From Rhizobium sp. Leaf371 (lineage in GTDB: Bacteria > Pseudomonadota > Alphaproteobacteria > Rhizobiales > Rhizobiaceae): a DNA stretch of 64,000 bases. A model generated the notes under the pieces. It worked only from the letters and a program-made list of their open reading frames with translations. It did no database searches and was not told where the DNA came from. The position numbers were made by a program, and so were the translations under genes. The stretch lies in contig NZ_LMQB01000029.1 of assembly GCF_001424045.1 (NCBI RefSeq), positions 113,150 to 177,149 on the forward strand. The letters run 5' to 3'. This document shows positions 63,465 to 64,000 of the stretch, piece by piece (position 1 is the stretch's first letter; each line of letters opens with the position of its first letter).

Positions 63465-64000
63465 ATGCGTCATAACCCGGCAAGCGGTGCGATCGTCATC
63501 ATGCTGCGACAGTTGAAGATGCACGGCATGGCCCATGCCGTCGGTGATTTGACCGAGCAGGGATCGCCGGCGTTCGAAGCTGCCATTCCGATCCTGTCCC
63601 AGCTCCTCAAAGCGGAGACCGCGGAACGAGAAGTCCGATCAACAGCCTATCAGCTCAAGTCGGCACGCTTCCCGGCCTACCGTGATCTGAACGGCTTCGA
63701 CTTCGCCAGCAGCGAGATCAACGAGGCCCTCGTGCAGCAGCTTCATCGCTGTGACTTCCTCGACGACGCCAACAACATCGTCCTGGTCGGCGGCCCCGGC
63801 ACGGGCAAGACGCACATCGCGACTGCGATCGGTGTCCAGGCCATCGAGCATCACCATAAGCGAGTTCGGTTCTTCTCGACCGTGGAACTCGTCAACGCTC
63901 TGGAACAAGAGAAAGCTCAGGGCCGTCCAGGCCAGATCGCCAACCGTCTGACACATTCCGATCTCGTCATTCTCGACGAGCTTGGCTACCTGCCGTTCAG
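63465..64000 (+). CDS. istB: IS21 helper ATPase IstB, second copy, cut by the window end
   Basis: The frame starts ATG at 63465 ('MRHNPASGAIVIMLRQLKMH') and shows Walker A '[15 protein letters not shown]' and Walker B '[12 protein letters not shown]' before the window ends. It is clearly related to, but distinct from, the istB at 57307. Directly upstream only the four final istA codons (Arg-His-Ala-Ser) and stop are still recognisable, so istA is deleted. Whether the 3' end is intact cannot be seen. Confidence 0.9.
   Translation, partial: MRHNPASGAIVIMLRQLKMHGMAHAVGDLTEQGSPAFEAAIPILSQLLKAETAEREVRSTAYQLKSARFPAYRDLNGFDFASSEINEALVQQLHRCDFLDDANNIVLVGGPGTGKTHIATAIGVQAIEHHHKRVRFFSTVELVNALEQEKAQGRPGQIANRLTHSDLVILDELGYLPF

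Noticed and set aside
63267..63536. Minus-strand 89-residue frame before the second istB
   Set aside because: It overlaps the start of istB in antisense and shows no family pattern.

Overview
The window looks like part of a replicon of an alphaproteobacterium, most likely a member of the Rhizobiaceae. The reasons are the high GC content, sugar ABC-transport operons with SorC, GntR and LysR regulators, a RamB/ScfR-type regulator divergent from a long-form isocitrate lyase, and a tyrosine recombinase/DUF1403/ScpB-like module of the kind seen on rhizobial replicons. The species cannot be fixed from sequence alone, and I saw no rRNA, tRNA or CRISPR array.

Layout, left half (1 to about 38,690, ordinary-looking metabolic DNA): the 3' end of a dienelactone hydrolase and a vapBC toxin-antitoxin pair (to 1,042). 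Next comes a large carbohydrate or polyol catabolic locus (1,212-17,802). It has a ten-gene leftward operon: glycerol-1-phosphate dehydrogenase-like enzyme, HAD phosphatase, GlpD-like flavoprotein, two permeases, a Tat-signal binding protein, an SDR, an ATPase, a class II aldolase/SDR fusion and a GpsA-like enzyme. A SorC regulator diverges from it and is followed by an FGGY kinase and a formaldehyde dehydrogenase. After this are an aldo-keto reductase/LysR pair, a RidA/TetR pair with three strong palindromic operators, an EamA transporter, an amidohydrolase, and an EAL-CBS-GGDEF protein. Then come the glyoxylate-shunt regulator with isocitrate lyase, and a sugar-acid locus (29,368-37,538) made of an enolase-superfamily dehydratase, a DHDPS-family aldolase, a GntR regulator and a five-gene peptide-type ABC transporter. 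A flavin reductase and a truncated amidase end this half.

Right half (about 38,690-64,000, accessory region): it opens at a sharp breakpoint where an amidase and an RTX protein have both lost their N-terminal parts. It then carries a tyrosine recombinase divergent from a DUF1403/ScpB-like pair around a 25-bp inverted repeat, small unknown proteins, a broken DUF72 gene, a GH1-like glycosidase, an HxlR regulator beside a frameshifted SDR, and DHFR-like and VOC proteins. Further on are four unknown proteins (three with a likely signal or hydrophobic segment), an AraC regulator/hydrolase pair, a second recombinase cut by an IS21 remnant, a chemotaxis receptor, a membrane CHASE4-GGDEF-EAL protein, an IS3 scrap and a second istB running off the end. 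Frameshifts, gene fragments and IS scars are concentrated here.

How the genes work together: in the left half, two import-and-degrade loci bring in a substrate, phosphorylate or dehydrate it, and cleave it to central intermediates such as dihydroxyacetone phosphate and pyruvate-type products. Each is controlled by a divergent regulator with a visible operator. The substrate of the SorC locus is not identifiable from sequence and is the most interesting metabolic question. The recombinase/DUF1403/ScpB module is the most interesting candidate for an undescribed system.
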